DNA from: Galerina marginata | Lineage: Eukaryota; Basidiomycota; Agaricomycetes; Agaricales; Galerinaceae | Length of the DNA stretch: 64,000 nt | Assembly (NCBI GenBank): GCA_023014335.1 | Contig: JAECYW010000001.1 | Span: 1,984,001-2,048,000 of the forward strand | Direction of reading: 5' to 3' | Shown here: positions 37,001 through 49,531 of the stretch, one piece after another | Position numbering within the stretch: the first letter of the stretch is position 1 | Layout of the letters: each line of letters starts with the position of its first letter | Notes under the pieces: generated by a model | What the model was told of the DNA's origin: nothing | Seen by the model: only the letters and a program-made list of their open reading frames with translations | Database searches by the model: none | Program-made: the position numbers and the translations under genes

Positions 37001-40000
37001 GCGCCGTACAACTCGTAGACAGAGTGTACGAGACCATAATCGGAGGCTCCAAAAGCTGCTTTATCAAGGACACCGGAAAGTAGTTCGCCATCCATAAATA
37101 TCACCTTATCCTCCTTGGAGTCGGCACCCCATAGCTTTCCGGGAACCTTGGTCTTTGCATCTAGGTTGAGGCCTTCATATCGCCTGGGTGTTATATTCTT
37201 CATGACAGTAGAAATCTAGAAATACTATTAGCGCCTTCCATAAAACAGAGAAGAGCCAGAAATGTACGATCTGCTTTCCAGTCCAAAGCGGCTTGGGTTT
37301 CCATATTGCTGGGGGCAAAGTTAGCAAGCGGGTTCCGGGGTCTGCTTCATCTTCAGGCCGAAGTGCCCCATAGAGCAGCTGGTAATACTCTTCCCGGTCG
37401 AAGAAGGTATTCTGACAGGTCATCCATACACCTGCTACAACGTGATCCTGGATGAGACCACGGATCGGATTTCCAGAAGTTGGCACCAAGTATTGATTGT
37501 CAGTATTAGCAATCATCATTGCCTCAGCTCGTGCGACGTGATTTTCTAGAAACGGGCCATGGGCATGGGTATGTTAAAAGAGTTGGATCAAGTTGGACAC
37601 AAATTCCTTACGAGGAAAATGAATATTCATTTCTTGAAAGCCTTCTTAGCCCATTTCTTCAATTGAGATATTTACGTGAGACATACCATCACCGTCGAAA
37701 TCAGCTTGACACGAACATGTGGTGAGTGAAACCCATGGGCAGTTGAAAACCACTGCTTACCATTATATGAATTGCTGAAGGATGAGTCATCGTAAATCAA
37801 TCCACTTGAAAGGATTTCGTGACATACCAGTTGGCGTAATGCATACGAATGGTCTTTTCCCCCTTCAATACGCGCGCCTTGTGCGTCATCATACTTGGCT
37901 TGTGCAGTGTCGGTTGACGATTGAGAATCAGGATGTCGCCATCGCGAAGATGTCGATAGACTTTCTTGTTTACAGTTGTAGTCCTCGTGTACAGACCGTG
38001 GCGCGTTGAGGTTGCCCTGTCGCCTTCTTGAGGTGTTAGCAACTGGTTTGCAATGGCTGTCCGTTGTTCGATGGTCAGTTTATCCTGCTTAAGTCAATAC
38101 TTTGCCAGTTTACTAGAATAGTTGTTTCATACCAGGGATTGTTGATGACCATCCTCGTATTCAACAATCGCAGCTCCGGGATACCCATGAGGACCCGTGA
38201 TGACAAGCTGTCGCATTTCATGGAAGTTTGCAGGAGTAACGGGCTCCGGGAACGTCAATTTTCTCGCAAAAACCGGCGGAATACCGATTTCGTTTGGCTC
38301 AATGTTGACATCAGGAGAGATGACCGAACGTGCGGCGTAGTTGACACGTTTGCCCTGTTTCCGATATTTCGTTAATGGAAAATACATAAGAAACATTGAA
38401 GCGAACCATCATATGCTTCCGAAACAGACCCTCTTTCTTCTCCAAGCCCTGCTTGACACCAGCTGGAGGAAGCTTTCCTTGGCGGACGATTTGAGGATTT
38501 TTGCTGCTATCCATGAAGCTGTTCACGTCGATTTGAAGTTGTACTAGACGCTCTAGCAAAGATGACATGATAGTTCTTCGTATTGCCGGGTCGTAGTCAG
38601 GGTTCTTTTGCGATGCCTCGCGTAGGCTGATATTTGTGTCTCGCATCCGATAAGAAGTCTGCAAGACTCTGGCAAGCAACTCGTTTTGTGGGTGTTCGAA
38701 AAGAGTATCACCCATCTTTGCTGGGGGGCGGAAGCGAGTGGGAGATACAGGGAGAACGCTCATAAAAAACATATCTGCAGAAGCGAAAGAAAGTTGATCG
38801 GGGGAAAGCCGTGCAAAAGGCCCATGTCGCCCAAATAGTAATGCACACATGATGGCTTCGTTGTGAAAAAGCCGTCGAAGATGAGCGCGACACTCTTCCG
38901 GCGCCATGACACGTTCGTTGCGACCCCTTGCCGTCTTGACTTTGCCATTGGCGGCTTTAGGAAGAGATACGTCCTGCTTCTCGGCATCGCTCATCACATC
39001 GTCTCCCTCGGGCTCTTCTTCATCCTCAACATCGTCTTCGTCTTCATCTCCGTCCGTTTCGAATCCCATGTCGACATCTTCATTGCTGGAAGCAATGTCG
39101 GCACTTTTTGTGAGCAGGGACAATGACCCAGCTTTCTCCGCAAGAAGCACATCGGGGCGTTTTCGAGTTAATTGGGCCTTCTGACGCGTAGAAAGGTCGT
39201 ATTGGATGACTTTTATATGCCCTTCTTTGCGGTAGGTATACGCAACACTGGACCAAAAACCATTCATTACCTGATTTTTGTTCCAAGGAGCAGTGAATGA
39301 CTTACCAACCACAGTCGTTGTTTTGACATTTCTTCAGCAAGCATGATTTCAAGAAGTCATTGATGAGGTCCTTTCTCGCCTGGTATATGGGACCATCCTT
39401 ATACGAATCCCGTGTACTCTTCGGTGCTCGAGCAAGGTGGATAGCAACATAGAGATTGATTCTCGCAATGAATTCGTGCGGCGTTTCGTCCGGAAAGTCG
39501 GATTCTTCTTCATCGCTTACATCCTCCCCATCGTCGCCCTTTTGTCCCTTGCTCTTTCGCACCCGGAGTTGTATGTCATCCACGCCTTGCGCTGCTTCCA
39601 ATAACCCGCGTTCTAGCAGTCGAAGTTTAGCCAAATACTTCCACAGCTGGTACCACATGTAATTAAACAATTGTAATTAATAAAAATGAGGCGAACGGAC
39701 ATACCATCGTCCTGCTCATCTTAAACCGATGGCAAAACACGCACGTCCCTCGCAGGAGGTTAAACATATTGCCCATGAATAAGGGATGGAAAACGGGAGC
39801 TGGTAGCTCTATGTGGCCATAATGACCGGGACAGGTGAAGTATGTGAGATGGCATGTTGCACAACTGTTCGTTGTTCGTCGTATGTCAGTGCAAAAAGAG
39901 AGAAGGGAAAAAAAAAGACAACGGACATGTCTGAACGATCACTTGGGCCAAGAGCAGGATCATAAAGCCCTCCAATATTTGGCCTATTTAGGTCATCAAG

Positions 40001-40111
40001 GAGTACTGGATTGATTATTTGCTTCACTGATATCCTCCGAATGTCCTCCGAGGTAAGGAATGAAAAGGATACGCCAGTGACTGTAGAAGGTAGAGAATGT
40101 GCGATATTCAT
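34095..40111 (-). CDS. RPA190: RNA polymerase I largest subunit (A190)
   Basis: This is the catalytic core of Pol I, which transcribes 35S pre-rRNA. Sixteen exons run from 40111-39927 down to 34316-34095. They sum to 5,193 nt and 1,730 residues with every phase correct. Clamp zinc region: [19 protein letters not shown] and CVFCHRFK. Active centre: [12 protein letters not shown], then the Mg-binding NADFDGDEMN. Bridge-helix region: [22 protein letters not shown], and [16 protein letters not shown] (trigger loop). Acidic insertions characteristic of A190 lie near the middle and in the exon covering 34841-35634 (Asp/Glu-rich jaw insert). The C-terminus ends [11 protein letters not shown]. The catalytic motif is spread over three successive micro-exons of 14, 18 and 21 nt (37774-37612). 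Confidence 0.97.
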
Positions 40112-40996
40112 CCTGAAATTTGAGTAAAATTATTGACAAAATTGGAGGCTATAAATTTTATGCAATTGAGAGCGACATGCGAGGTGATTTGAAGGAATCG
40201 AAGTTTAAACCTTTCGAGAGTGCCTTGGACAATCATCAAAGTTGGACCGATCACAAACTTTTCTGGATCACGTGAGAAATATTCGATATCCATTTCTGGG
40301 GAGGCGCAACCTCGGTTACTGATTTGACCGGATGACTAATGGCACAGCCACAGAAAATCTGCCAAATGCCCAAACTGCAGCTCAAACGACACCACAATAG
40401 AAATGCAATGAAATTTATTGAGATAGCGCAGCGAGACTTACATACTCGACCAAATAAAAAATTTAAAGCCTTGAATGTGTGTGTAATTGCCTTGATTTCG
40501 TGAATGCAGAGCCTTGCATCCAAAGTGATGGATTATGTAACAACTCAAATCACTGCTTCGCAACTCATTTTTAAAAACAGTTTATTAGCTCAACACGGCA
40601 ATTTTGCATATAGGTTTATAGAGAGAAAGTACTTTATTTTTTATTCTCCAGGGATTGGCCGGAGATTTTAATTTATGACAGTTTTACAGCGCAATTTAGC
40701 TTCCAGATCAACCCTTATCTATTCACTTTTTTCGGTTTTCATCCGGCCAATCCCTGCGTAATCCAGATTAATTCATATTTGGGCAGAAATTGTGTCCAAA
40801 GAGTGATGTGATCGGCTTAAATATTGATTTTCCATAATTTTGTCCATTTATGAGGAAAGTAAACAACTACAAACAAAATCTGATCTTGCGCGCGTTGCGC
40901 CTCCCCACCATTTCCGGGCCGCTGGCAATGCAACAAGATCCGTCGGACTTCGCCTCCCTCAGTAAGCTTAACCAGTAACTGCTCAAGCGCTCAAGG
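40112..40996. promoter_or_regulatory. Divergent intergenic region RPA190 / enoyl-CoA hydratase
   Basis: This 885-bp AT-rich region separates two divergently transcribed genes. It contains a short perfect inverted repeat (15-bp arms at 40649-40663 and 40742-40756). No gene is supported inside it. Confidence 0.45.
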
Positions 40997-42204
40997 ATGG
41001 TCTTATCTCGGGCCACCAACCTGACTTCAAGCAGCTTTTGGCGAACCCACCTTCCTTATAATGGGAAAAGGTTCCTCCAGGTCCAGTCGTCTCAACAAGC
41101 TTTCCTGGAGAATGTGGAGTCAAATCCTGGCATTACTTGTTTGTCGCTCAATCGACCACAGACCAAAAATGCTATATCTATGACACTTTTAAAAGTAATG
41201 ATCGATGGTCCCTTATTGCTCGCCAATTACTGATATAGGGCTGGTCATGCCAGCAATTACGCGAATGTCTCGAACATGTCCACTTTGACAGAAGGTAGGA
41301 CTCACAAAATTTTGGCAGTTCAAATTTCTTACATTGGTTTCGCAAGAACAGTGTTAGAGTCCTGATTTTGCGTTCAACCACACTGGGGTCCTTCTGCGCC
41401 GGAGCAGACTTAGCTGAAAGACGGACGATGTCCCAGCCCCAGGTCGCGAGGTTTCTCGCGGACCTCCGTGACGCTCTTGGGAAACTGGAAACCCTTCCAA
41501 TGCCCACCATTGCCGCTATTGATGGGCCAGCGCTGGGAGGAGGGCTTGAGTTAAGTCTGGCTTGTGATTTACGCATCGCAGGTGAGTAGCTCATATAATA
41601 GGAAGGATTCATTCATGTTGTTGATACCAGGCCATGACGTGACGAAAATTGGCTTACCTGAAACAAGTCTTGGAATTATTCCAGGAGCTGGCGGAACTCA
41701 AAGAGCGACAAGAATACTAGGACCTTCGAAAGCCAAAGATTTGATATTTACTGCACGTCAATTAAGTGCCCCAGAAGCTCTGGAATGGGGTAAGCTAGAA
41801 TCCTACAATGCATTCCCATATATTGACATTATTCTGAAAGGACTTGTTAACTACATCTCTACTCCGGGTACAACAGCCATGGACCGTTCACTGATGCTTG
41901 CCGGGTCCATTGCGAAAAATGGTTGGTTAACCTTCCAAGAGGTTTTCTAAAAATCTAATAGCCATGACCTAGCTCCTTTGGCTCTTCGTGCTGCCAAGCA
42001 AGCCATCTCCAGGTCGGAGGATTTGGCTTTGGAGTCAGGTATATTTAGCTCTCATGTTTTCAGACAACTTTGTCTGATTGCTACCTTTGATCAGGGCTTG
42101 ACTTTGAGCGTGCCTCATACGAAACCCTATTGACCAGCCGCGATCGCACTGAGGCTTTGGAAGCTTTTCGAGAGAAAAGGCAGCCAATTTTCACAGGCGA
42201 ATAA
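40997..42204 (+). CDS. Enoyl-CoA hydratase/isomerase, AUH (methylglutaconyl-CoA hydratase) type, mitochondrial
   Basis: Seven exons (40997-41194, 41254-41294, 41352-41581, 41631-41789, 41841-41921, 41973-42038, 42095-42204) give 294 residues, all in frame. The N-terminus is basic and hydroxylated without acids, suggesting a mitochondrial presequence. Crotonase marks: [21 protein letters not shown] (oxyanion hole), [21 protein letters not shown], and [18 protein letters not shown], which carries the catalytic Glu. The pattern matches AUH-type hydratases of leucine breakdown, though substrate assignment is by similarity of pattern. Divergent from RPA190. Confidence 0.88.
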
Positions 42205-42265
42205 TAAGTTGCCATAACTAAATAAATAGTATACCAACCAAAAACGACAACCCCAGTCAAGTGCA

Positions 42266-45200
42266 CTATGTGGAGTTTCCAAATGATCTTGAAAATGGTC
42301 CTGTCAGGCTGGAAGGAATGTTGGGCATTCCCATTGAAATACCATCCATCTTCAGGCTTTCCAGATCCTTCATCATAATGCTTAAACGACCAAACCTGTC
42401 CTTAAATCCTTGCCCTGTGCTTGTTTCATCCGGAATTGCCTCTGAGTCGAATCCTTTCTCAAACTGACCCCAGTCACTTCGTAGTGAGAGATACGGCTTT
42501 AGCAATGAGGAGTCGATGCGACCAAGGTAGTTCTCGGTGATGTAGGATTTCAGGATCTCAGGTCGGACCAAAAATATGTTTCCCAGTTGGCGGATGAATT
42601 CGAACCGCTCGTGAAGTGCTGGGATGCCAAAGCTGCTGACTGTATCCTGGTAGGACTTCAGATCCCTAAGATACGGCACCATCAAGATGAATTCTATTGA
42701 AATAAGATGTAGATACTGACTTGGCTAGCATCAATCCACCAGTGGCGCTCACAGGGAATTTACGCAGGTGGTCCAACAAAAGGCTGAAAGAACGGAACTA
42801 GGTGAATTAAAAGCAGACTATGTTTGTGTGCAGGCTCACCTATGGAAAGCAACACCGACTTCCGTCAAAAAGACCTCGAGGTTTTTCCCACTCAAGTTTT
42901 GCTTCGCAGAATCCCGAACTTTCTCTAAGCTCTCACAGCACAGAATACACGGCTCGGTGTTTACGCGAGCAAACGAAAGGTCGTCGTTTCTTGGCTTGAA
43001 GTCGTTGCGTTTTTGTTTTGTGAGCTGTGCAGTGAGCCAGTTTATGATTACTGCAAGGCATGATCAATAGTTTCTTCGTCAAACGTGAGAACCAAGAGCT
43101 CACCATCTGTGATGCGCTGAAGTAAGGCATTGGCCCCAGTTTCCATTCGGTTAACAGTCTGGTTGTTGAAAACTACCATGTCCCGCCGGATCGTTACAGA
43201 TGAACTTGCAAGTGGGAGCAGGGCGATATTGACGTATTGTTGCCATAGATGACAAATTAGGTCAACGGTCCTCACAGTTGCTAGGGGCTGCAAGTTGGGT
43301 TCTGATTTTGTATCCGCCGCGTCTAATCGTATTAGCGCTCTGGAAAGAGGTTTCAATGTGCCATTAACTCTCAGAACAGTGTACGCACGTTTCAAGGGCC
43401 ATATCAACGTATGATGTTCCAATCGCCTCGGCCAGAACGCGAAGGAGAGTGGATGTGTTTTTAGGCCTAATTTACGGTAAGCGGTCAAAGTACGGGATCG
43501 TTAAGCGAAACTTACACGTCGTTTGGAGGACTTAATTCGACACAACGGCCAATTGCCTCGGCATGCCACTTGAGCATTTTCTCTGCGACGTCCACGCTAA
43601 GCACGCCATCCTCTTCACGAATGGGCTCCTCGTTTGACTTATCCGTGATTCGATCTGGATTAATAACTCCAAATCTCATAAGGGCAGCTGCTGCTTGAGC
43701 AGAAGTTGTATTGCCACTATTAGCTGCTGTTGTTGTCGTCGAGGTGATTTGATTTACCATGCGATCAAACATGGATGATTTGCCCTTTTGAGCTTTCTGT
43801 AATGGGAATATTATGAGTACCTTTTTGTTGTTCATAAAATTAGTCACGAACATGGTATCGAGTAAAGTTGGTTAATAGGTTACCATACAGTGTCGCCAAG
43901 CTTTTGGTTTCCCGTTCCATGTATCGTTGGCCCTCAGTGTAGGGTACGAACAGTTCTTCCATCGCTGTTTCCAACATGGTGCTGATCGCTGCTGCCCCTG
44001 AGATCCCAGTCACTGGAGCTGAACCAGCCAGGGATCTCCGGAATTCTGTTGCTTCATATGGAGTCCTCGGTGACGTGTGAGGTAACTCATGAGCTTTCAA
44101 ATCTTCGACCAGTGCTGAAGCCTGGAAATGAACGAGCTGTAAAACCCTTAGATAGGCCAGATCAGCAATTTCAGTTCCTCTGTGAAGGAGCTGCTCCATG
44201 TGTTGTTGTATCTAAAAAGAGCTGTTAATGTGCCAGTGAAGGCAGAACAAAGTTGATATACCGATTGGGCGAATACTCGCTGTAGGAAAACCTGCATGAC
44301 AACAGGAGGATTGGGGAAAACGGCTTTGACGATTTGCGCTTCTGTGTCAACTGTTGCCCGAATTTCTGCGAATAGCTCTGTTAAACCGACTTCGGTTCTT
44401 GGCGGGCTTGTATTTGGATCTGGTATCATGTTCCACCTCGTCAACGAAAAGTCATCTCAGATGATAGGCCAGAATCAAAAACGAAGGGGCAGCTCACAAG
44501 GCTGTGTCCACAGGGACAGGCCGGTCGCGGACGTTGTTGATAAAAAAGTCATGCTGGTTGACATAGACCTGAATACACGATGCTCCTCCATTGAATTCAA
44601 GCAATGTTTGAGCACAATGCTAAACGGGCAATAAGCGTATATTACTTTTGTCTGAGGAATCGAACGAACATGCATCATCTTGGGGTCCCCTTTGCGATAG
44701 CATCGGTCAAAGAGGTTAAGCATCTCTTTTTCAAACTTTTCGCAATATTTCTCGATGGCTTCACGTGTCTTAATTAAGAAATTAGTAGGGAGAATCCGAT
44801 GAAGGACTTCACTTCACATTATCAGAATTGGGCAGGTCAACTTCTTTTGCCACGGTGTTGAGACGTCGGAGAACTACAGCGACTTGTCTTCTGCCAGCTC
44901 TGCCTTCTTTCCGAAGTGCGTCCAGCCGGGTCGTATCCCCTTTGCTAAACTGGTTGTAAAAATCGATCAAATCGTATGCTGCTTGAGCTCTCTGGCGCTC
45001 GATATGAACGGTCTCCAATTGATCGCCTTTGGAACGCGTCCGATTAGGAGTGAAATATGTCACATCTATAGGACTCACCAATTCGAATAGCAGTGCTGCT
45101 GACTTCATTCATACGGCTCTCCATGCCTGTGAATGAATTTCCGACTGACTAAAATCCAGTTGTAGGATATATTTAAGGACACATTCGTCAATATACCTAC

Positions 45201-45616
45201 CTCAAATCCCTTGGTTAATTCCACCATCTTCTTCGAGTACTCTCGTTCTGCAACACGGACACTCTTTTCCATCTGTTCGGTCTTTGCTTGGACATCCTTA
45301 CGGACAGCAATTAGTTTGTCAACGGCAGCCTCGAAAGACCTTATAAAAGGCTTGGGGTCGAATGCTGAACAAGCCAAAGACTATAAGATGAGTGTTTTAC
45401 GGAATCAAGAATTGACGCACGTCCGTTATCTGCCTTAGACTCTGCTATGAGTTTCTCAGATACTGAACCGACAAAGTCAGTGACATCGAATTTGCCCTGT
45501 ACGTTTGCCAATCAGCGTTTGTAGAAAGTGGGGCACGTAGCGAGTACCTTGAAAGCGGAAAGTTCAAGGTATTCCTGGTGATCAAAGTCTTGCGTTAAAG
45601 ACGTCTGCCTTGACAT
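42266..45616 (-). CDS. SEC10: Exocyst subunit Sec10
   Basis: Sec10 tethers secretory vesicles at the plasma membrane as part of the exocyst. Fifteen exons from 45616-45548 to 42665-42266 sum to 2,613 nt, 870 residues, entirely in phase. Recognisable parts: the N-terminal coiled coil (EKSVRVAEREYSKKMVEL; MESRMNEVSSTAIRIGDQLE), GDPKMMHHCAQTLLEFNGG, QVFLQRVFAQSIQQHMEQLL, ALETALIRLDAADTK, INWLTAQLTKQKRNDFKPR, LLLDHLRKFPVSATGGLMLAK and GIPALHERFEFIRQLGNIF. The second-to-last junction uses the acceptor at 42666. A nearer AG would break the frame. Divergent from RIX1 with 104 bp between start codons. Confidence 0.95.
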
Positions 45617-45720
45617 GTTGGAGGCGTTCACAATGCTGGTCGATTAAGTAGATGCACCATGGTGACGGACCGCAACCCGGGCAAAAGTGCCTTTGTACCT
45701 GTTAGTTTCGAGGATTGATA

Positions 45721-48472
45721 ATGGCGGCTGATCGTATTTTTTGTGATTATTTACTCAACCCAGACGCCGACATGGAACCGGGGAGTCACCTCAAGTATTT
45801 ACTGCAATCGCAGCTGGCTTCTGACGCGTCGGCAACGAGATATCTTCCATATTGTCTGTCAACCTTGACTGCAGAGTCTTTTCTTCCCTCTTCCCATTTA
45901 ACGAAATGGACAACGCGAATACATGCCTTGATACACTCAAAAGACTTAGGAACTCGTTGGGCAGGACTCTGCTTAGCTTATAAAACCGCTCTTCTATCAC
46001 AAAATATGATGGTCGACTCTGCTCAGTCCTGGATTACTGGTGCATTTCCAGTGCTCTCGGTCTGTGTGTTTTTTCCTTCTCTTTGGGTCGTCTGGCTGAT
46101 GCTTTCCTGTTAAGAGAAGCGAGCCTCTTCCAACTCTCAAGGCCGCTATAAGGCTTTTACGCGTCATTCTTACTACTGCGATAGATATCCCGGAATTCCA
46201 TAGGCAAATATGCATTCCCAATGTTGTAAAATTCACGTCCGCCGTGATTTCAGTAGCAGAGAACCATCCCGATCTCGAGTTGAATGTACGGTCTTTCTTA
46301 ATTTATCGATTCTCTTCTAAAACCTTCTCATTTTCTCAAGATAATGTGTATGGAAACCTTAGCACGAATGGTAACCTTGTATCCGACGACACACCGTCCA
46401 ACTTCTGCCTCACTCTTCGCCTTTTGCCTTCGACGCCTCAACGGGTCTGTTATAAGCCCAACGAACGAGGGAATACTAGAGGCAGCTTCCCGACTTTACG
46501 CGGTTCTCCCTCTGACTGGGGGAAAAGTTGGCGCTGTCAATTTGTGGAGAAAATCCGTCGATGAAACGTTGGCCTTTGGTTGGGAAGCCTTTCATTGCCT
46601 ACGCACTACTTTCCCCGTTGGTGAGTTTATTCTACCTGAATTATTGAAATCTACTCAAAACACGCCTTTTCGTACAGCACCAAACGTTACGCGGCCGGTA
46701 CCTGGTGACGATCCCCAAGTTGCAATTCCTCTTCATCGCGACAGATTACGATGCAGTGTAATTACCATTCAGAGCCTCCTCAAGTGTGTTTGCAGTCATC
46801 GGTCTCATATATTTTACTCACCCTCAACAGGACAGTAGTTCATCGGCCTGTACAAGTCCCCCTGGGGAACTTGGTTAAATTTATCGTCAGTCTTCTGAGT
46901 TGTTCTGTTGACGATAAAGTCGGTTTCTTTCCCAGTCTCCTTCTGGCGTATTTCCTACCTTGATTGATTTCATAAGGTCGACGGTTTTATTGACCCGTCA
47001 ATACGGGCTATGGAAATTTCTGTGATCCCTGATATTTGGACCTGGGCTGCGACCTCCTCGCATGCATTGCTGGACAGTACGTGTTAAGCCAACCACCCTA
47101 TCCCTCTGATCTGACAAGTTAAACAGATTTCCATACCGTTTGGATTCGTATTCAGGCAGACTTTCATCGATTCTGGCCTTTCAACTGGAGCAGAAACCAA
47201 ACCCGCATGTTCCTCCCCTTCGGCCCTTCTTTGACAATCTACTAATGCGCTAGTAGGTCTCAGCGACTTAGTTTCCTCAAGGTGCTTGATTCCCTTCTGA
47301 AGAATTGCCATCCAGCGGATTCCTCAATACTTCCCACCAGGCTGGCCAAAGCCGTCCTTCCTTCAATAACAAAAATTCTTGTCTCGTCGTCTTCGGAAGG
47401 TGGTACGGAAAATGAACCTTCCTCAGGCAAAAGTAGGAATGGCAAGAAACGAGCACGCAATTACGAAGGAGATGAGGTGTTTAAAACGACACGCCTAGTT
47501 ATCTATCCAACAGAAGAGGAAGGAGAAGCTTGTTTGATTTCTCTCGATGGTAAGTTTTTATTCTCGTAGACGGTAACACCTAAAATTGACATACTGGACA
47601 TCGCCTGGGTAGTGATTCAATCCTTATTCAGAAACCCAAACCTAGCTTCCGCCGCGCAATCAATCATTGCGCGTGTCATTATAGCCATCCTAATATCCCT
47701 TCCGCGGATGGCACCCTCGTCGCTATCTTCAGACCCTACTTTCATGCAGCTCATAAGTGACAAAATGGAAAACTTCAGTTTCATCATTGGTTCTGGCACA
47801 ACTAGTGTCATGAGCAAAACTCTACCTTTCGTCAGCGAAGCAGCTTTAACAAGCGAGAGACCGAAGGTATGTCCTTGAATTTTTTTTCTATATTATCTTT
47901 AACTTGCTACTCCAAAGATGCAACGCGACATTGGGATGCTTTTGCATCCTCGAGTACCGCCGCTTGTCCGTTCCATGCCTCATGTCGAGTCACTCTCTCT
48001 GTTTAAGGCGGAGGAATCTCAAGAGGAAGCCGAGGCTGTATCAAATCTGGAGATTGCGAGTAGCTTACATCTACACGATCCAGATGAAGGCCAAGGGGAT
48101 GTGGTAATGGAAGAATGTACCTCCTCAATCACCGCAATATCCAATGTTCACGAACAGCTTTCAACAACCACACTAGGACCAGCACCTTTTACCACAGTTA
48201 TTCAACAGCCACCTAAGTCAAAAGCAATGGATAGAACATTGAATACGCCAAGCGAGCTACCTCCTGACAGCCAGACCCAGGACAATGGGCTAACTTCAGG
48301 CTTACCTCCTTCCCAAAAAATTACAACTGTTTTCAGCTTGTCCACCGGCCCCACAACAGAATCAAAAATAGGAATGCCTTCCAGCATAATCCCCAGCCTA
48401 GACAACGAGGACGAGGACGAGGAGATGCCTCCAATTGACATGGAGTCAGATTCAGAGGTTGAAGAAGACTGA
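45721..48472 (+). CDS. RIX1: Rix1-type pre-rRNA processing protein (PELP1 family)
   Basis: Rix1, with Ipi1 and Ipi3, works with the Rea1 ATPase in 60S pre-ribosome maturation. Nine exons (45721-46059, 46115-46285, 46341-46620, 46678-46783, 46831-46918, 46977-47076, 47127-47549, 47613-47866, 47918-48472) give about 771 residues. Conserved helical-repeat parts: RIHALIHSKDLGTRWAGLCLA, CMETLARMVTLYPTTHRPT, SSVDDK..GFIDPSIRAMEISVIPDIW, GRLSSILAFQLEQ and FLKVLDSLLKNC. The tail is Asp/Glu-rich, as in Rix1. Two compensating single-base faults occur: one C missing near 47040-47043 (IWT then LGCDLLACIAGQ), and one extra base near 47249-47253. The total is a multiple of three but the intervening segment is out of frame. 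Convergent with RRN11, with only 53 bp between the stop codons. Confidence 0.85.
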
Positions 48473-48525
48473 TACAATGATAGCTCCTTGAGAGTTGACT
48501 GAGCAGCAAAAGCTTTCCACAGAAC

Positions 48526-49417
48526 CTATATTCGAATTCGTTTCTTGATATGCAGGTTGTCACCTAGAACCATGAATTCACCGTCCGAATCATCTTGAAT
48601 GTTTCGTGCTTTATTTTGTAGACTGGTTATCTGTTTCCTGGGCTGTTAGCGCCGTAAACTCCGTTTTGCTCGTTCACAAACCTCATCTAGGAAAGCTTGT
48701 GCAACCATGTTATCTGGGTCAAGCATTTTTGCGTGCTCGAGGTGGGTCTGGGCATCACGAAGCAAGATGCTATCCAAAATGTCAGAGGATGCTAAGAACA
48801 AAATAGTAGGTAGGCAATAGTCTTTGATAAAGGATGCCAGACCTGACGTCGATTGAGCAAGATATAACGAAGCAAGGGCAGCGTAGATGTGAAGAACGGG
48901 ATTGTCTTGATATGGGAATGAAGGAAGATAACTGGTGAATACAATGTCAACAGAAGACTCATGAGTCTGTAGTCAGGGAAATCAATTACAGTTCCAGTTC
49001 GTCCAGAGCCTCTCTGCATTTCTCTTGAAGGAGGAGACGGAAAACAAGCTCTTTTAGGATAGATTCGCGCTGTAACTACTTTCAGAGCTTTGTTCCCCAC
49101 TTGCAGGAAAGGACTCGTACGTCTTCGGGGTATTGCAGCATCATGCTGCGCAGGTATTCGACGGAGGTTTGCGTATTGCGGTCGTCAGTGTCGTCTTCAC
49201 CGAGGATATGGAGACCCGTCGTCCACGATGCCTTCCAGTCGATTTCTTTGCATCGCGCAAGGATTCCCCAGACGCGTTTGGCCCGTTGGAAGTCATGCCT
49301 GTGGATGCTAAGCTGCAATATATCGTATAAACGCCGCAGGTGGACCTTCCGGGCAGTCAAAGGCCTTTTAGTATCCACACTGGTGAAAAGGAAGACGTGG
49401 TCATCGGAAGACATCAT
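48526..49417 (-). CDS. RRN11: Rrn11-like RNA polymerase I core-factor subunit
   Basis: Rrn11 with Rrn6 and Rrn7 forms the core factor that recruits Pol I to the rDNA promoter. Five exons (49417-49121, 49069-48990, 48931-48843, 48791-48682, 48630-48526) give 226 residues. The best marker is the TPR-like start KRPLTARKVHLRRLYDILQL, then RAKRVWGILARCKEIDWK. Later helices read LVFRLLLQEKCREALDELELYLPSFPYQDNPVLHIYAALASLYL across two exon joins. The last exon ends in a basic tail (KKRIRI). Length is short for the family, but such N-terminally reduced forms are common in basidiomycetes (inference). Divergent from the Laa2-like gene. Confidence 0.8.
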
Positions 49418-49531
49418 GAGATCAACTGTCAGTCAAAACAACGCCAAAGACGCCTGATAATTTACTACCAACATTCACCTCGACTAGTCGCCAGATTCCA
49501 TACCACCTCATCAGCGCACTAACTAATACGC

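Noticed and set aside
42666..42790. Apparent frameshift near the 3' end of SEC10
   Set aside because: Using the acceptor at 42666 instead of the nearer AG gives LMLAK joined to DLKSYQD in frame, so no fault exists.
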